Shown here one piece after another: positions 50,469 through 59,026 of a stretch of 64,000 bases of DNA. Position 1 is the first letter of the stretch. Each line of letters begins with the position of its first letter. A program made the translations under genes and the position numbers. Below the pieces are notes generated by a model, which ran no database searches, had not been told where the DNA came from, and saw only the letters and a list, made by a program, of their open reading frames with translations. The DNA comes from Spirochaetales bacterium. Its GTDB lineage: Bacteria; Spirochaetota; Spirochaetia; UBA9216. The DNA lies in contig JAEKNX010000008.1 in assembly GCA_016839055.1 (NCBI GenBank), positions 1-64,000 on the forward strand. The letters run 5' to 3'.

Positions 50469-50497
50469 TTTACAAGACTTTCTCTAAACGTTATCAT
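50469..50497 (+). promoter_or_regulatory. leuS promoter, leaderless layout
   Basis: TTTACA (50469-50474), a 17-base spacer and TATCAT (50492-50497) lie 6 bases before the leuS ATG. The predicted transcription start is the A of the start codon, and no Shine-Dalgarno is present. No T-box leader is present. Confidence 0.7.
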
Positions 50498-50503
50498 ACG
50501 CGC

Positions 50504-53014
50504 ATGAGCAAATATCCTTTTAACGAAATAGAGCCGAAATGGCAGCAATACTGGGAAGAGAACAAGTCCTTTAAGGTGGAAGAGGACGAGAGTTTCCCCA
50601 AAGAAAAACGCATGTACGTACTAGACATGTTTCCTTACCCCTCAGGCGCGGGCCTTCATGTAGGTCATCCGGAAGGCTATACAGCCACCGATATTTACTG
50701 CCGTTACCTCAGAATGAACGGCTATAACGTGCTTCACCCCATGGGTTACGACTCCTTCGGTCTGCCGGCCGAGAATTACGCGATCAAAACAGGTACTCCG
50801 CCGAGATCGACTACCGAGAAAAACATAGAGCACTTTACAAAACAGATTAAGAGCCTCGGTTTCAGCTATGACTGGGACAGAGAGATTAAAACACATTCCC
50901 CCGAATATTACCGCTGGACTCAGTGGATATTCTTAAAGCTATACAAGAAGGGACTGGCCTACGAGTCAAAGGCGCCTATCAACTGGTGTCCGTCCTGTAT
51001 GACGGGCCTCGCCAATGAAGAGGTCAATGACGGAACCTGTGACCGCTGCGGAGCCCAGGTTGAGAAGAAGAGCATCAGACAGTGGATCCTGAAGATCACC
51101 GAGTACGCCGACAAGCTGCTTGAGGGCCTCGAGGATCTGGATTGGCCGGATTCCATCAAGGCCATGCAGCGAAACTGGATAGGCCGGTCTACCGGAGCCA
51201 ATGTCCGATTCAGGCTCGAAAACTTCGATGACGAGATTGAGGTCTATACTACCCGCCCGGATACCCTCTTCGGCGCGACCTACATGGTCTTATCCCCTGA
51301 GCACCCCTTTGTCGATAAAATTGTAACCGCCGGACAGGCCGATAAGGTCAAAGCCTACATAAGGCAGGCATCCCTTAAATCAGACCTCGAGAGGACCGAC
51401 CTTGCAAAAGAGAAAACCGGCGTCTTCTCAGGAAGTTATGCTATTAACCCGGTTAACGGCGAAAAAGTTCCGGTCTGGATTGCCGACTACGTTCTTATTT
51501 CCTACGGAACCGGTGCAATAATGGCCGTTCCTGCCCACGATGAGCGTGACTGGGAATTTGCGAAGGTTTTTGATCTCCCGATTATCGAAGTCCTTCAGGG
51601 CGGAGATGTTGATGAGGCAGCCTTCACCGGCGACGGTCTCCATGTGAACTCAGGAATGCTCGACGGACTCGGAAAGCAGGAGGCAATAGACAAGATTACA
51701 TCCTGGCTCGGCGAACAGGGAACAGGCGAGGCCGCGGTCAACTTCAAGCTGCGCGATTGGATCTTCAGCCGCCAGAGATACTGGGGCGAACCGATACCTC
51801 TGGTTCACTGTGAACACTGCGGCATTGTACCGCTCCCCGAAGATCAGCTCCCTCTATTGCTGCCCGAGGTTGCAAGCTACGAGCCCTCAGGAACCGGCGA
51901 GTCACCGCTGGCCCGAATAGAGCAGTGGGTGAACACTACCTGCCCCGTCTGCGGAGAGCCTGCAAAACGAGAGACAAATACAATGCCCCAGTGGGCCGGC
52001 TCATGCTGGTACTATCTGAGGTTTCTTGACCCTGAAAATACTAAAGAATTCGTCAGCGAGGCTGCCCAGGATTACTGGATGCCGGTTGATCTCTATGTCG
52101 GAGGAGCCGAACACGCCGTCCTCCACCTTCTGTATGCCAGATTCTGGCATATGGTGCTTTTTGATATCGGAGTTGTTAAGACCAAAGAGCCCTTTTCAAG
52201 GCTTATCAATCAGGGTCTTATAACAAGCTTTGCTTACCAGAGACCTAACAAATCACTTGTTCCGACCGATGAGGTAGAACAGAAGAATGAGAATGAGTTT
52301 ATTGAGACGGCAACAGGAAAGAAGGTTGAGCAGGTAATTGCCAAGATGTCGAAGAGCCTGAAAAATGTAATAAACCCCGATGACATCATACAGGAATTCG
52401 GCGCCGATTCGATGAGGCTGTACGAGATGTTCATGGGACCGCTTAAGGTATCAAAGCCCTGGCAGACCAAGGGCCTGTCCGGCGTACACCGCTTCCTCGA
52501 CAGAGTATGGCGCGCAGCCGATAAACCTCTGACCGATGAACCACCATCTTCAGAAATCGAGAAGGTTCTTCACAAGACCATCAAGAAGGTTAGCGGAGAC
52601 ACGGACGCCCTCGAGTTCAACACAGCCATAAGCGCGATGATGATCTTCATCAACGAGCAGTTCAAGGAAGAGAAGCTCAACCGCGGTGTCTGGGGAAAAT
52701 TCCTGCTTTTGCTCGCCCCCTACACGCCCCACATTGCCGAGGAGCTATGGGAAAAACTCGGAAACGAGCCGTCGGTCTGCGGCCAGGACTGGCCAAAATG
52801 GGACGAGGCTCTCATAGTAGAAGATCAGGTTACCATCGTCGTCCAGGTTAACGGCAAGCTCCGTGACAAGCTTGAACTTCCCCGAGGAACCGCCAAAGAC
52901 GAGATGGAAGCTCTTGCCTTCGAAAGTGAGAAGATTAAAGCATTTACCGACGGAAAGACAGTAGTGAAGGTAATTGCCGTGATGGATAAACTAGTTAATA
53001 TAGTTATTAAATAA
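50504..53014 (+). CDS. leuS: Leucyl-tRNA synthetase
   Basis: This 836-aa class I synthetase charges tRNA-Leu. The HIGH-like motif is HVGH at residues 52-55 in [17 protein letters not shown]; a zinc-binding-like CX2C pair (PSCMTGL, CDRCGAQ) follows. The CP1 editing domain shows [20 protein letters not shown] and [17 protein letters not shown] is at 614-618, and the WYYLRFLDP segment and C-terminal VQVNGKLRD are also typical. The length is normal for bacterial leuS. A tandem repeat array begins at its stop codon. Confidence 0.98.
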   Translation: MSKYPFNEIEPKWQQYWEENKSFKVEEDESFPKEKRMYVLDMFPYPSGAGLHVGHPEGYTATDIYCRYLRMNGYNVLHPMGYDSFGLPAENYAIKTGTPPRSTTEKNIEHFTKQIKSLGFSYDWDREIKTHSPEYYRWTQWIFLKLYKKGLAYESKAPINWCPSCMTGLANEEVNDGTCDRCGAQVEKKSIRQWILKITEYADKLLEGLEDLDWPDSIKAMQRNWIGRSTGANVRFRLENFDDEIEVYTTRPDTLFGATYMVLSPEHPFVDKIVTAGQADKVKAYIRQASLKSDLERTDLAKEKTGVFSGSYAINPVNGEKVPVWIADYVLISYGTGAIMAVPAHDERDWEFAKVFDLPIIEVLQGGDVDEAAFTGDGLHVNSGMLDGLGKQEAIDKITSWLGEQGTGEAAVNFKLRDWIFSRQRYWGEPIPLVHCEHCGIVPLPEDQLPLLLPEVASYEPSGTGESPLARIEQWVNTTCPVCGEPAKRETNTMPQWAGSCWYYLRFLDPENTKEFVSEAAQDYWMPVDLYVGGAEHAVLHLLYARFWHMVLFDIGVVKTKEPFSRLINQGLITSFAYQRPNKSLVPTDEVEQKNENEFIETATGKKVEQVIAKMSKSLKNVINPDDIIQEFGADSMRLYEMFMGPLKVSKPWQTKGLSGVHRFLDRVWRAADKPLTDEPPSSEIEKVLHKTIKKVSGDTDALEFNTAISAMMIFINEQFKEEKLNRGVWGKFLLLLAPYTPHIAEELWEKLGNEPSVCGQDWPKWDEALIVEDQVTIVVQVNGKLRDKLELPRGTAKDEMEALAFESEKIKAFTDGKTVVKVIAVMDKLVNIVIK

Positions 53015-53541
53015 TTGCGATTGGTTATCGCAATTATTTAATCAGGAGATTTTTTACCGCCTGTGAGGCGGTAAATAACTCCACTTACATCTAAGGTAAC
53101 CAATCAAAAATTGATATTTTTGATTGCCAATTCGCGATCGGTTATCGCAATTATTTAATCAGGAGATTTTTTACCGCCTGTGAGGCGGTAAATAACTCCA
53201 CTTACATCTAAGGTAACCAATCAAAAATTGACATTTTTGATTGCCAATTCGTGACCGGTTGTCACGATTACTTGATTTGAAGATTTTCTGTCTGCCTGCG
53301 GCAGTCAGATAACTTCTCTTACATCTAAGGTAACCAATCAAAAATTGACATTTTTGATTGCCAATTCGTGACCGGTTGTCACGATTACTTGATTTGAAGA
53401 TTTTCTGTCTGCCTGCGGCAGTCAGATAACTTCTCTTACATCTAAGGTAACCAATCAAAAATTGATATTTTTGATTGCCAATTCGTGACCGGTTGTCACG
53501 ATTACTTGATTTGGAGATTTTTTACCGCCTGTGAGGCGGTG
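53013..53541. repeat. Tandem array of five 117-bp structured units
   Basis: Units start with the same hairpin at 53017, 53134, 53251, 53368 and 53485, an exact 117-base period; the fifth is cut short. Each full unit holds three hairpins. A: GCGAT/ATCGC in units 1-2, GTGAC/GTCAC in units 3-5. B: TTTACCGCCT/AGGCGGTAAA (53053-53075) in units 1-2, TCTGTCTGCC/GGCAGTCAGA (53287-53309) in units 3-4. C: CAATCAAAAAT/ATTTTTGATTG (53101-53126) with loop TGAT or TGAC. The linker ACATCTAAGGTAACC is constant. The array fills the space between leuS and the convergent MFS gene. The stems are kept by paired changes, so structure is conserved. Confidence 0.95.
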
Positions 53542-53552
53542 AAAAAATCCAC

Positions 53553-54785
53553 TCAGCCTGAAAACTGCTTAATCCTTCTACTCTTGAAGTACAGCCCGAT
53601 AAAACCCGCTATTGCAAACAGAGATATAATTCCACAGATTTTCCAGACAAGATTCGGATCATAATTATCCATTATCATTCCGGCGCCCCAGGGTCCGGCC
53701 ATAGAGGCCACCGACCAGGAAAAACCGGATGCGGCCATATAACGCCCCCGCATATCTTCCGGTGACAGTTTCGCTACAATAGACATCTGAACCGGCATCA
53801 TAATCATTTCACCTATGGTGATCAGTACGACAGCGCCAAGAAAGAAGAAAAAGCCGTGCACATAGCCGAAGGCTGTATATCCAAAGAGATAAAACACCGT
53901 TCCTAATGCCAGCATCAGAAAGGGATTACGTTTTCCAACCAGCCGGGAAATCCAGAACTGAAAAAGAACAACCAGCACGGCATTAAAACTCATCAACATC
54001 CCGAATCCGCTTTCAGAAATGCCCCTGTAATCACGCAGAAAAACCGAGAAGGTACTGTAAAGCTGCTGATATACAAGAAGCATCAGCAAGGATACCAGAA
54101 CGAAGGCAACGAAGATCCCGTTCTTAAGAACATGTCTGTAACCTGCAAGAATGGCCCGAAAACTCTGATGCTCATGCTCTTCTGCTTTCTGCGGCTTTGT
54201 ATCAAATATAAACCGGAGGATAAGGAGAGCGGTAATTGTACTCATGACGGCATCGGTTACAAACAGAGACATGTACGATCTGGCTGCCAGGAATCCGCCT
54301 ATCGATGGACCTATTACCCATGCCAGATTATGAATCACCCGAAAAACGCCGAAGCCTCCCGCTCTCTGCTCGTCCGGAAGGAGATCAGCAATCATCGCTT
54401 CTCTCGCGGGCCTTCCTATATCAGATAGAAGCCCGACAATGACGGCAACAAAGTAGAAGACCTCAAGCTCATTGATGAATCCCATTACGAGGCTGCTGCC
54501 TGCGCTAAGCAACAGGCCCAAAATAATCATTATCTTCCGGCCCAGCCTGTCAGCCAGCGCTCCGCCGACAAGACTGCCAGCCATCCCCGACAGGGAAAAG
54601 ATCGCCAGCAGTATTCCGGCCTGGGCCATTCCTATTCCAAAACGTTTTGTAATGTAGAGAGTAAAAAACGGAAATAAAATTGTCCCGCCGAGGCTGTCGA
54701 TAAATGAGGAGCCAATTAGAATCCAGAACTGGCGAGGATACTCCTGTACCATTTTTTTTAATCTGCTCAGACGCTTTTTAATCAC
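53553..54785 (-). CDS. Major facilitator superfamily transporter
   Basis: This protein of about 410 aa has twelve membrane segments and MFS motif A (GGALADRLGRKIMII) between helices 2 and 3, followed by VGLLSDIGRPAREAMIADLLP. It resembles DHA1-type drug or small-molecule exporters. A GTG start at 54785 with GGGAG 8 bases before it is preferred to the in-frame TTG at 54806. The substrate is unknown. Confidence 0.88.
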   Translation of the reverse strand: MIKKRLSRLKKMVQEYPRQFWILIGSSFIDSLGGTILFPFFTLYITKRFGIGMAQAGILLAIFSLSGMAGSLVGGALADRLGRKIMIILGLLLSAGSSLVMGFINELEVFYFVAVIVGLLSDIGRPAREAMIADLLPDEQRAGGFGVFRVIHNLAWVIGPSIGGFLAARSYMSLFVTDAVMSTITALLILRFIFDTKPQKAEEHEHQSFRAILAGYRHVLKNGIFVAFVLVSLLMLLVYQQLYSTFSVFLRDYRGISESGFGMLMSFNAVLVVLFQFWISRLVGKRNPFLMLALGTVFYLFGYTAFGYVHGFFFFLGAVVLITIGEMIMMPVQMSIVAKLSPEDMRGRYMAASGFSWSVASMAGPWGAGMIMDNYDPNLVWKICGIISLFAIAGFIGLYFKSRRIKQFSG

Positions 54786-54923
54786 CCTACTTTCTCCCGA
54801 TTCCAATGGATAAATACTTCAGCTATAATACCATAAATATCGGGAGCATGGCTGAATGAGTGCATCGATCATCGGGAAGCCCGCCTACCCTGCATTCTAT
54901 AATAGTGAAGGGTGCTTGTTTGA

Positions 54924-54952
54924 TTGACAGAGAGCCTATGCTGACTTATTAT
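54924..54952 (+). promoter_or_regulatory. Promoter of the M24 peptidase gene
   Basis: A near-consensus promoter: TTGACA (54924-54929), 17 bases, TATTAT (54947-54952). Transcription should start near 54959, leaving a leader of about 22 bases with GGAG ahead of the ATG at 54981. Confidence 0.75.
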
Positions 54953-54980
54953 TTAGCCTCTGAGAAAAATGGAGATGACA

Positions 54981-56120
54981 ATGGTAAACAACCCCTATAA
55001 AACAAGAGTGAACAACTTATGCAGCTGGATGGCGGATGAGAATATCGATGCCGTCGTAATCGAAGACTCGGAGGGAAGACGCAGTGCGAATCTGGCTTAC
55101 CTCTCCGGCATGCCGTCGGATGCGCTGCTCATAATATTCAAAGAAGGAAAGAGTGTGCTGCTTCCGTGGGATGAGATTCTCGCCGGTAAAATGGCCTCGG
55201 CCGGAGAAATTATCGGCTATAGCGAGTATGAGCGAGACCCGGTTAAAGCTGTATCAGGGCTGTGCAAAGACAAGCTCTCAGCAGGTCGAATTGAGCTATC
55301 CTCACAGACGCCCCACCTACTGTACATCGAGATTTCAGGCGGCCTGCCGGCCTTCGAGATAGTCTGCAGAACTAACGGGGCCGCCGAGAAACTCCTGGAG
55401 ATGAGAGCTGTCAAGGATGAGACTGAGATTGAAATCTACCGGGAAGCCGGCCAGATGACAAACCGGATGATTGATGCACTATGCGGAGGCTTCAAGAGCG
55501 GCGAGATAAAAACCGAGCTCGATGCCGCTCTCTTTATCGAAGCAGAATCCCGCAGGCTCGGAGCCGAGGGATCCTCTTTCGAGACCCTGGCTGCTGGCGC
55601 CTCCCGCTCGTGGGGAATACACGCCTTCCCGTCCTACACAGCGGGATCAATCGGTGATACTGCCGTCGGATCCTCGGGAGGACTCTCAATCATCGACTGC
55701 GGCCTTAAATACAAGGGCTACTGCACCGACATTACTATAACAGTCTGCCGGGGGACTCTTTCAGACAAACAGGAGAGAATGGTCACCCTCGTTCAGGAAG
55801 CCTACGATCTCGCATCTAAAGCTGCCGAGAGCGGAATATCCGCCGCGAAGCTGGCAAGGAAGGTGGACGAACACTTTGCCGCGGGCGGATATGTCATGCC
55901 GCACGGCCTCGGGCACGGAGTCGGCCTTGATGTTCACGAGTCCCCGGGAATAAAGGACAAGGATATCTATGACAAGCCTATTCTTCCGGGAATGATCTTC
56001 ACAATCGAGCCGGGACTCTACGATGCGAAAGAGGGGGGCACGAGGCTCGAGAATGACTTCCTGATGACAGAAGGCGGGGCCGTACCTCTTACCTCCTCCC
56101 GGATTCTCCGGCTCCCGTAG
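54981..56120 (+). CDS. M24 family metallopeptidase (Xaa-Pro aminopeptidase/prolidase-like)
   Basis: This 379-aa enzyme has an N-terminal creatinase-like domain (VVIEDSEGRRSANLAYLSGM) and a pita-bread catalytic domain. Metal ligands are visible in order: Asp in LSIIDCGLKYKG, Asp in YCTDITITV, His in HGLGHGVGLDVHE, Glu in FTIEPGLY and Glu in GTRLENDF. Such enzymes cleave peptides with proline in the second position. Three ATGs lie within 12 bases; the third (54981) has GGAG 6 bases upstream and is chosen. The 3' end overlaps the convergent lipoprotein gene by 32 bases. Confidence 0.92.
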   Translation: MVNNPYKTRVNNLCSWMADENIDAVVIEDSEGRRSANLAYLSGMPSDALLIIFKEGKSVLLPWDEILAGKMASAGEIIGYSEYERDPVKAVSGLCKDKLSAGRIELSSQTPHLLYIEISGGLPAFEIVCRTNGAAEKLLEMRAVKDETEIEIYREAGQMTNRMIDALCGGFKSGEIKTELDAALFIEAESRRLGAEGSSFETLAAGASRSWGIHAFPSYTAGSIGDTAVGSSGGLSIIDCGLKYKGYCTDITITVCRGTLSDKQERMVTLVQEAYDLASKAAESGISAAKLARKVDEHFAAGGYVMPHGLGHGVGLDVHESPGIKDKDIYDKPILPGMIFTIEPGLYDAKEGGTRLENDFLMTEGGAVPLTSSRILRLP

Positions 56121-56883
56121 CGGAATTGCTCCAGCACCAGAGTGAATTATTAAAATAAACTGATATAATTTCGCCGCCTTCACCGATGAAGGCGGTTTTT
56201 TTATTAATCGGCACGCTCACCTGCAGCACCCCTCCCGGCTGAACTTCGGCTTCCGGCAAAAACGGATTGTCTGAAGCATAGCCGCCGCCGAGAACAGGAA
56301 CCTGAAACTCCATCACCTCGGCGGTTCTCACGGCGGACTCCCGAAAAATCCCGTAGCCGAGGCGGCAGAGAATGGGTTCGGGATCAATCATCCAGAGGTC
56401 ACCGCCGGCCTCCTCTACCGCCTTTGCTGCAAGGACTTCTCTGAACCTGCTTATATCAAACCCTCGGTACAGCGGGCTGCTTAATGAACAGCAGCGGATA
56501 ATCTCGGCCGCGGCTCCGCTTTCCCAGCTTAGCTGTAGCCGCCTTGTGTCATCGAGATCTAGGGGAAAGAACGAGGCCGCCGGGAATCCTCCGCGAACCT
56601 TACGCCCTCTACCGAGGTCAAATACCGGATAGGCGAGCACTGGAAGATTGATACCCCTTGCCAGGCTAAGAGCAGTCTCATCACAGCCGGCAGGCGCGGA
56701 TATTTCATTGAAGAAGGGAATGTCTGCACTCACCGATTCAGGGTAGACCAGAATCCAGGAAACTGAGGCTCGGGCGGCTGCCGGTAGTTCAGGAAACCGG
56801 AGCAAGATCTCCACCTTCTCACTAAAAAAACTACAGGCGGATAAGAGAAAAATGGCTAGGAAGAGGGCAAGAATCCGGTTCAC
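56089..56883 (-). CDS. Lipoprotein of unknown function
   Basis: This 264-aa protein has a lipoprotein signal (MNRILALFLAIFLLSAC, lipobox Cys17). The mature part is beta-rich with VEILLRFPELPAAARASVSW, LPVLAYPVFDLG, SPLYRGFDISRFREVLAAKA and EAGGDLWMIDPEPI. No family was recognised. A strong intrinsic terminator of the opposite strand lies within its last codons, and its 3' end overlaps the M24 peptidase gene. Confidence 0.7.
   Translation of the reverse strand: MNRILALFLAIFLLSACSFFSEKVEILLRFPELPAAARASVSWILVYPESVSADIPFFNEISAPAGCDETALSLARGINLPVLAYPVFDLGRGRKVRGGFPAASFFPLDLDDTRRLQLSWESGAAAEIIRCCSLSSPLYRGFDISRFREVLAAKAVEEAGGDLWMIDPEPILCRLGYGIFRESAVRTAEVMEFQVPVLGGGYASDNPFLPEAEVQPGGVLQVSVPINKKTAFIGEGGEIISVYFNNSLWCWSNSATGAGESGRR
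56174..56202 (+). terminator. Intrinsic terminator of the M24 peptidase gene, inside the antisense gene
   Basis: CCGCCTTCA (56174-56182) pairs with TGAAGGCGG (56187-56195) around CCGA, and seven T residues follow (56196-56202). It is a textbook rho-independent terminator on the plus strand, but on the minus strand it codes for residues of the lipoprotein (KKTAFIGEGGE). Confidence 0.92.
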
Positions 56884-56944
56884 ATAGAATTAAACCGGAT
56901 TTTATTTCCCCTGCTTCAGGAAGAGCAATTTAAAATCAGTTTTT

Positions 56945-57481
56945 TTAAAATTCCCTCAGCTCTTTAATCTTCAGGCGGTAGAGAGTGCGGATTTCCTTTA
57001 GAATTTCAATATATTCAGGACTCTGATAATCAGGATATGTCCACTTTAGCGGGTGAAAATCCTTTTTCATGTATATGAGGGTGATCTCTCCGTAAATCCC
57101 AAGGCTCAAGGGTATCCGGTGTCCTACATTTTTAGTTGTCGCAAGAATCAGGCGGTTCAGATCAAGGAGGCCGGGATCAAGATTAACCTTTCGGTTTCCA
57201 TCCCGCAGGTGACGGTTTTCAATCTCATTTGTTTTTATCTTGACAGCAGGAAGCTGCTCTGGAGCCACAAGTTTTTCAAATGAATAAAACCACCGTTCAA
57301 TCCCCTGCCCCATCTCGTCGTCATAATAGGTGGTAAAGTTGAATTCCAGCCTTTTACTGACAAAATCTACCGATCCAAATTCAATCTCGAGTTCAGTCCG
57401 GAGATCCTGCTCTGAGGCATTCTCGGTAGACAGCACTCCGATTATCAGATTCTCCTTCATGAATCCCGCTATTTCTCCCAT
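56945..57481 (-). CDS. DUF4416 family protein
   Basis: This 178-aa protein matches DUF4416: LEFNFTTYYDDEMGQGIERWFYSF, KIKTNEIENRH, GNRKVNLDPGLLDLNRLILATTKNVGHRI, GIYGEITLIYMKKDF and LKWTYPDYQSPEYI. The conserved His, Asp and Glu positions suggest a catalytic or binding site, but no activity is known. It is cytoplasmic by the lack of a signal. It is divergent from the next gene at 57560. Confidence 0.88.
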   Translation of the reverse strand: MGEIAGFMKENLIIGVLSTENASEQDLRTELEIEFGSVDFVSKRLEFNFTTYYDDEMGQGIERWFYSFEKLVAPEQLPAVKIKTNEIENRHLRDGNRKVNLDPGLLDLNRLILATTKNVGHRIPLSLGIYGEITLIYMKKDFHPLKWTYPDYQSPEYIEILKEIRTLYRLKIKELREF

Positions 57482-57523
57482 ACCCGCCTCTTTAATTATA
57501 TTTGCAATTTAAAAATCTATTGC

Positions 57524-57550
57524 TTGATAAATCACTCATGTTCTTATAAC
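57524..57550 (+). promoter_or_regulatory. Promoter of the unknown 469-aa protein, leaderless layout
   Basis: TTGATA (57524-57529) and TATAAC (57545-57550) with a 15-base spacer. The ATG at 57560 lies 9 bases after the -10 box; no Shine-Dalgarno is present. Confidence 0.45.
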
Positions 57551-57559
57551 CTTTATTGT

Positions 57560-58966
57560 ATGGAAGAATCAAGCGGAGAGTATTCAGAGAGGCTCCGGGC
57601 CATAATCGATGAAAAACGAACATTCATCAGTCAGTATGTTCTTGGGATCGTTTCCGAGTCCATCTCGGAGTACCGAAAAACCTTCGAGGCGATACTAAGC
57701 ACTCTCATTCGCGGCGGACTTCTCAACAAGGATATCTACGCGGGATGTATTCCTGCCCACAAACTTAAACTACCCTCCTCAGCCCCTATCAAGGGTAAAG
57801 CCTGGAGGGAAGAAATCAGTATCAGGCTCTCGGACTATCTTAAGCAACTTATCTATCTGGAAAATTATTACGAGCTGAGCCTTGAATCTCTGAATCAGGA
57901 CAAAGTAAGAGGACTCAAGGATTTCTTCGGCTACATAAACTGGAACACAATGTCTCAATCTTCAGTATCTCCAAATGAGAAGATCCTGGTGGAAATAGAG
58001 AACGCTCTCTCGGCCGGAAATGACAGTCTAAGTCTCAGCGTATTCGTGGATGGAAAGAACCGTCTTGCTCTCCTGACCTCGAGATTAATCTGCGCGATAG
58101 AGGATCTGAGTATTTATCTGCGCGAAGAATATAAACTGGAAATACGGGACAGGATAATAATGACGGCGGCAGTCACGCCGGATCTAATCAACGGAGCGCC
58201 TGATGAAGCCGTTCTATCAGTAAAAAAAGAGTTCAAGACCGCGATGGGAGAAAAGCCTTTCCATCCTGTACTCATTAAAGAAATATTCAGAGAAGATTAC
58301 TCAGAACAATCCGAGCGGCTTAGAGAGGCGGTACTTACCGCCATAGGGACAAATAAGACAGTAATTGAGGATAAACCCCAGGACTCCGGAGCCGAGGCGG
58401 AGGTTAATACAAAGCTGCTTCTCGAGGGATTCAGACTGCTCGCCGGAGCGGGGCCGGCATTGATAAATATTTCAGAGAAACTCAACATCAACGCCCATAT
58501 TGTTGAAGACAAGAGGCTTAGTTTTTTCCAGAGGCTTCTTCTTTTCTTCAGAAAAAAACCTTCGGACGAAGATGAGTCGAGAATTTACAAGGTTGTCATT
58601 TTCAATCCTGCCGAGGAGGCATGTAACAGCGTCAGGATAAATTTCAATGAATACATTTCCAATTTAACCGAAGAAGGACAGCTGCTGCTAGGATACGGCA
58701 ACAGGAGCAGTAATGAGTTCCTGCGCATTCAGAAATTATCCGCCGAACAACTGACAAAAGAATTGACAAGACACATCAAGATTCTCTATGGATGCCTTAA
58801 GAAGCTTCCATTACTTGACCTACACCTCCGGGACAGGGCAAACAATGCAAAGCTCGGATCCATGAAGGGCATCAGGCTTGATCTGAACGACATTCAGAGC
58901 AGCATAATAAAATCAAATAACCGCCGGCTTGAATATCAGACCCGGCTCTCCGGCGGCTTCAAATAA
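57560..58966 (+). CDS. Unknown cytoplasmic protein, 468 aa
   Basis: No family was recognised. The protein lacks a signal peptide or membrane helix. It is mainly helical with charged segments (SGEYSERLRAIIDEKRTFIS, LSDYLKQLIYLENYYELS, LREAVLTAIGTNKTVIED), a basic stretch before LSFFQRLLLFFRKKPSDEDE and a helical C-terminus (LTKELTRHIKILYGCLKKL). The FFQRLLLFFRKK part could be a membrane-associating amphipathic region. The start at 57560 is chosen from promoter spacing; an in-frame ATG-like start 12 codons upstream would lie before the promoter -10 box. It probably is a spirochaete-specific gene. Confidence 0.7.
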   Translation: MEESSGEYSERLRAIIDEKRTFISQYVLGIVSESISEYRKTFEAILSTLIRGGLLNKDIYAGCIPAHKLKLPSSAPIKGKAWREEISIRLSDYLKQLIYLENYYELSLESLNQDKVRGLKDFFGYINWNTMSQSSVSPNEKILVEIENALSAGNDSLSLSVFVDGKNRLALLTSRLICAIEDLSIYLREEYKLEIRDRIIMTAAVTPDLINGAPDEAVLSVKKEFKTAMGEKPFHPVLIKEIFREDYSEQSERLREAVLTAIGTNKTVIEDKPQDSGAEAEVNTKLLLEGFRLLAGAGPALINISEKLNINAHIVEDKRLSFFQRLLLFFRKKPSDEDESRIYKVVIFNPAEEACNSVRINFNEYISNLTEEGQLLLGYGNRSSNEFLRIQKLSAEQLTKELTRHIKILYGCLKKLPLLDLHLRDRANNAKLGSMKGIRLDLNDIQSSIIKSNNRRLEYQTRLSGGFK

Positions 58967-58973
58967 CCGCCGG

Positions 58974-58995
58974 AGGCAGCCATGGCCTGTTTTTT
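58974..58995 (+). terminator. Weak terminator-like hairpin between convergent genes
   Basis: AGGC (58974-58977) pairs with GCCT (58985-58988) in a GC-rich palindromic area, followed by GTTTTTT and then AAAAAA. The stem is short, so the call is tentative. It lies between the unknown protein gene and the aromatic-pathway fusion. Confidence 0.35.
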
Positions 58996-59026
58996 AAAAA
59001 ACCCATAAAGAACCAGCTATCAGGGC

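Noticed and set aside
50322-50503. T-box leader for leuS
   Set aside because: The promoter lies directly at the leuS start codon, and no T-box consensus or terminator was found in the upstream gap.
53053-53075. Hairpin B of the array as an intrinsic terminator of leuS
   Set aside because: The T-run precedes the stem on both strands and none follows it, so the order is wrong for a rho-independent terminator.
53171-53458. 95-codon minus-strand frame through the 117-bp array with a 39-residue repeat
   Set aside because: The unit length is a multiple of three, so a stop-free unit gives a long frame by itself. Differences between units follow base pairing of the stems, not codon positions, and no start context is present.
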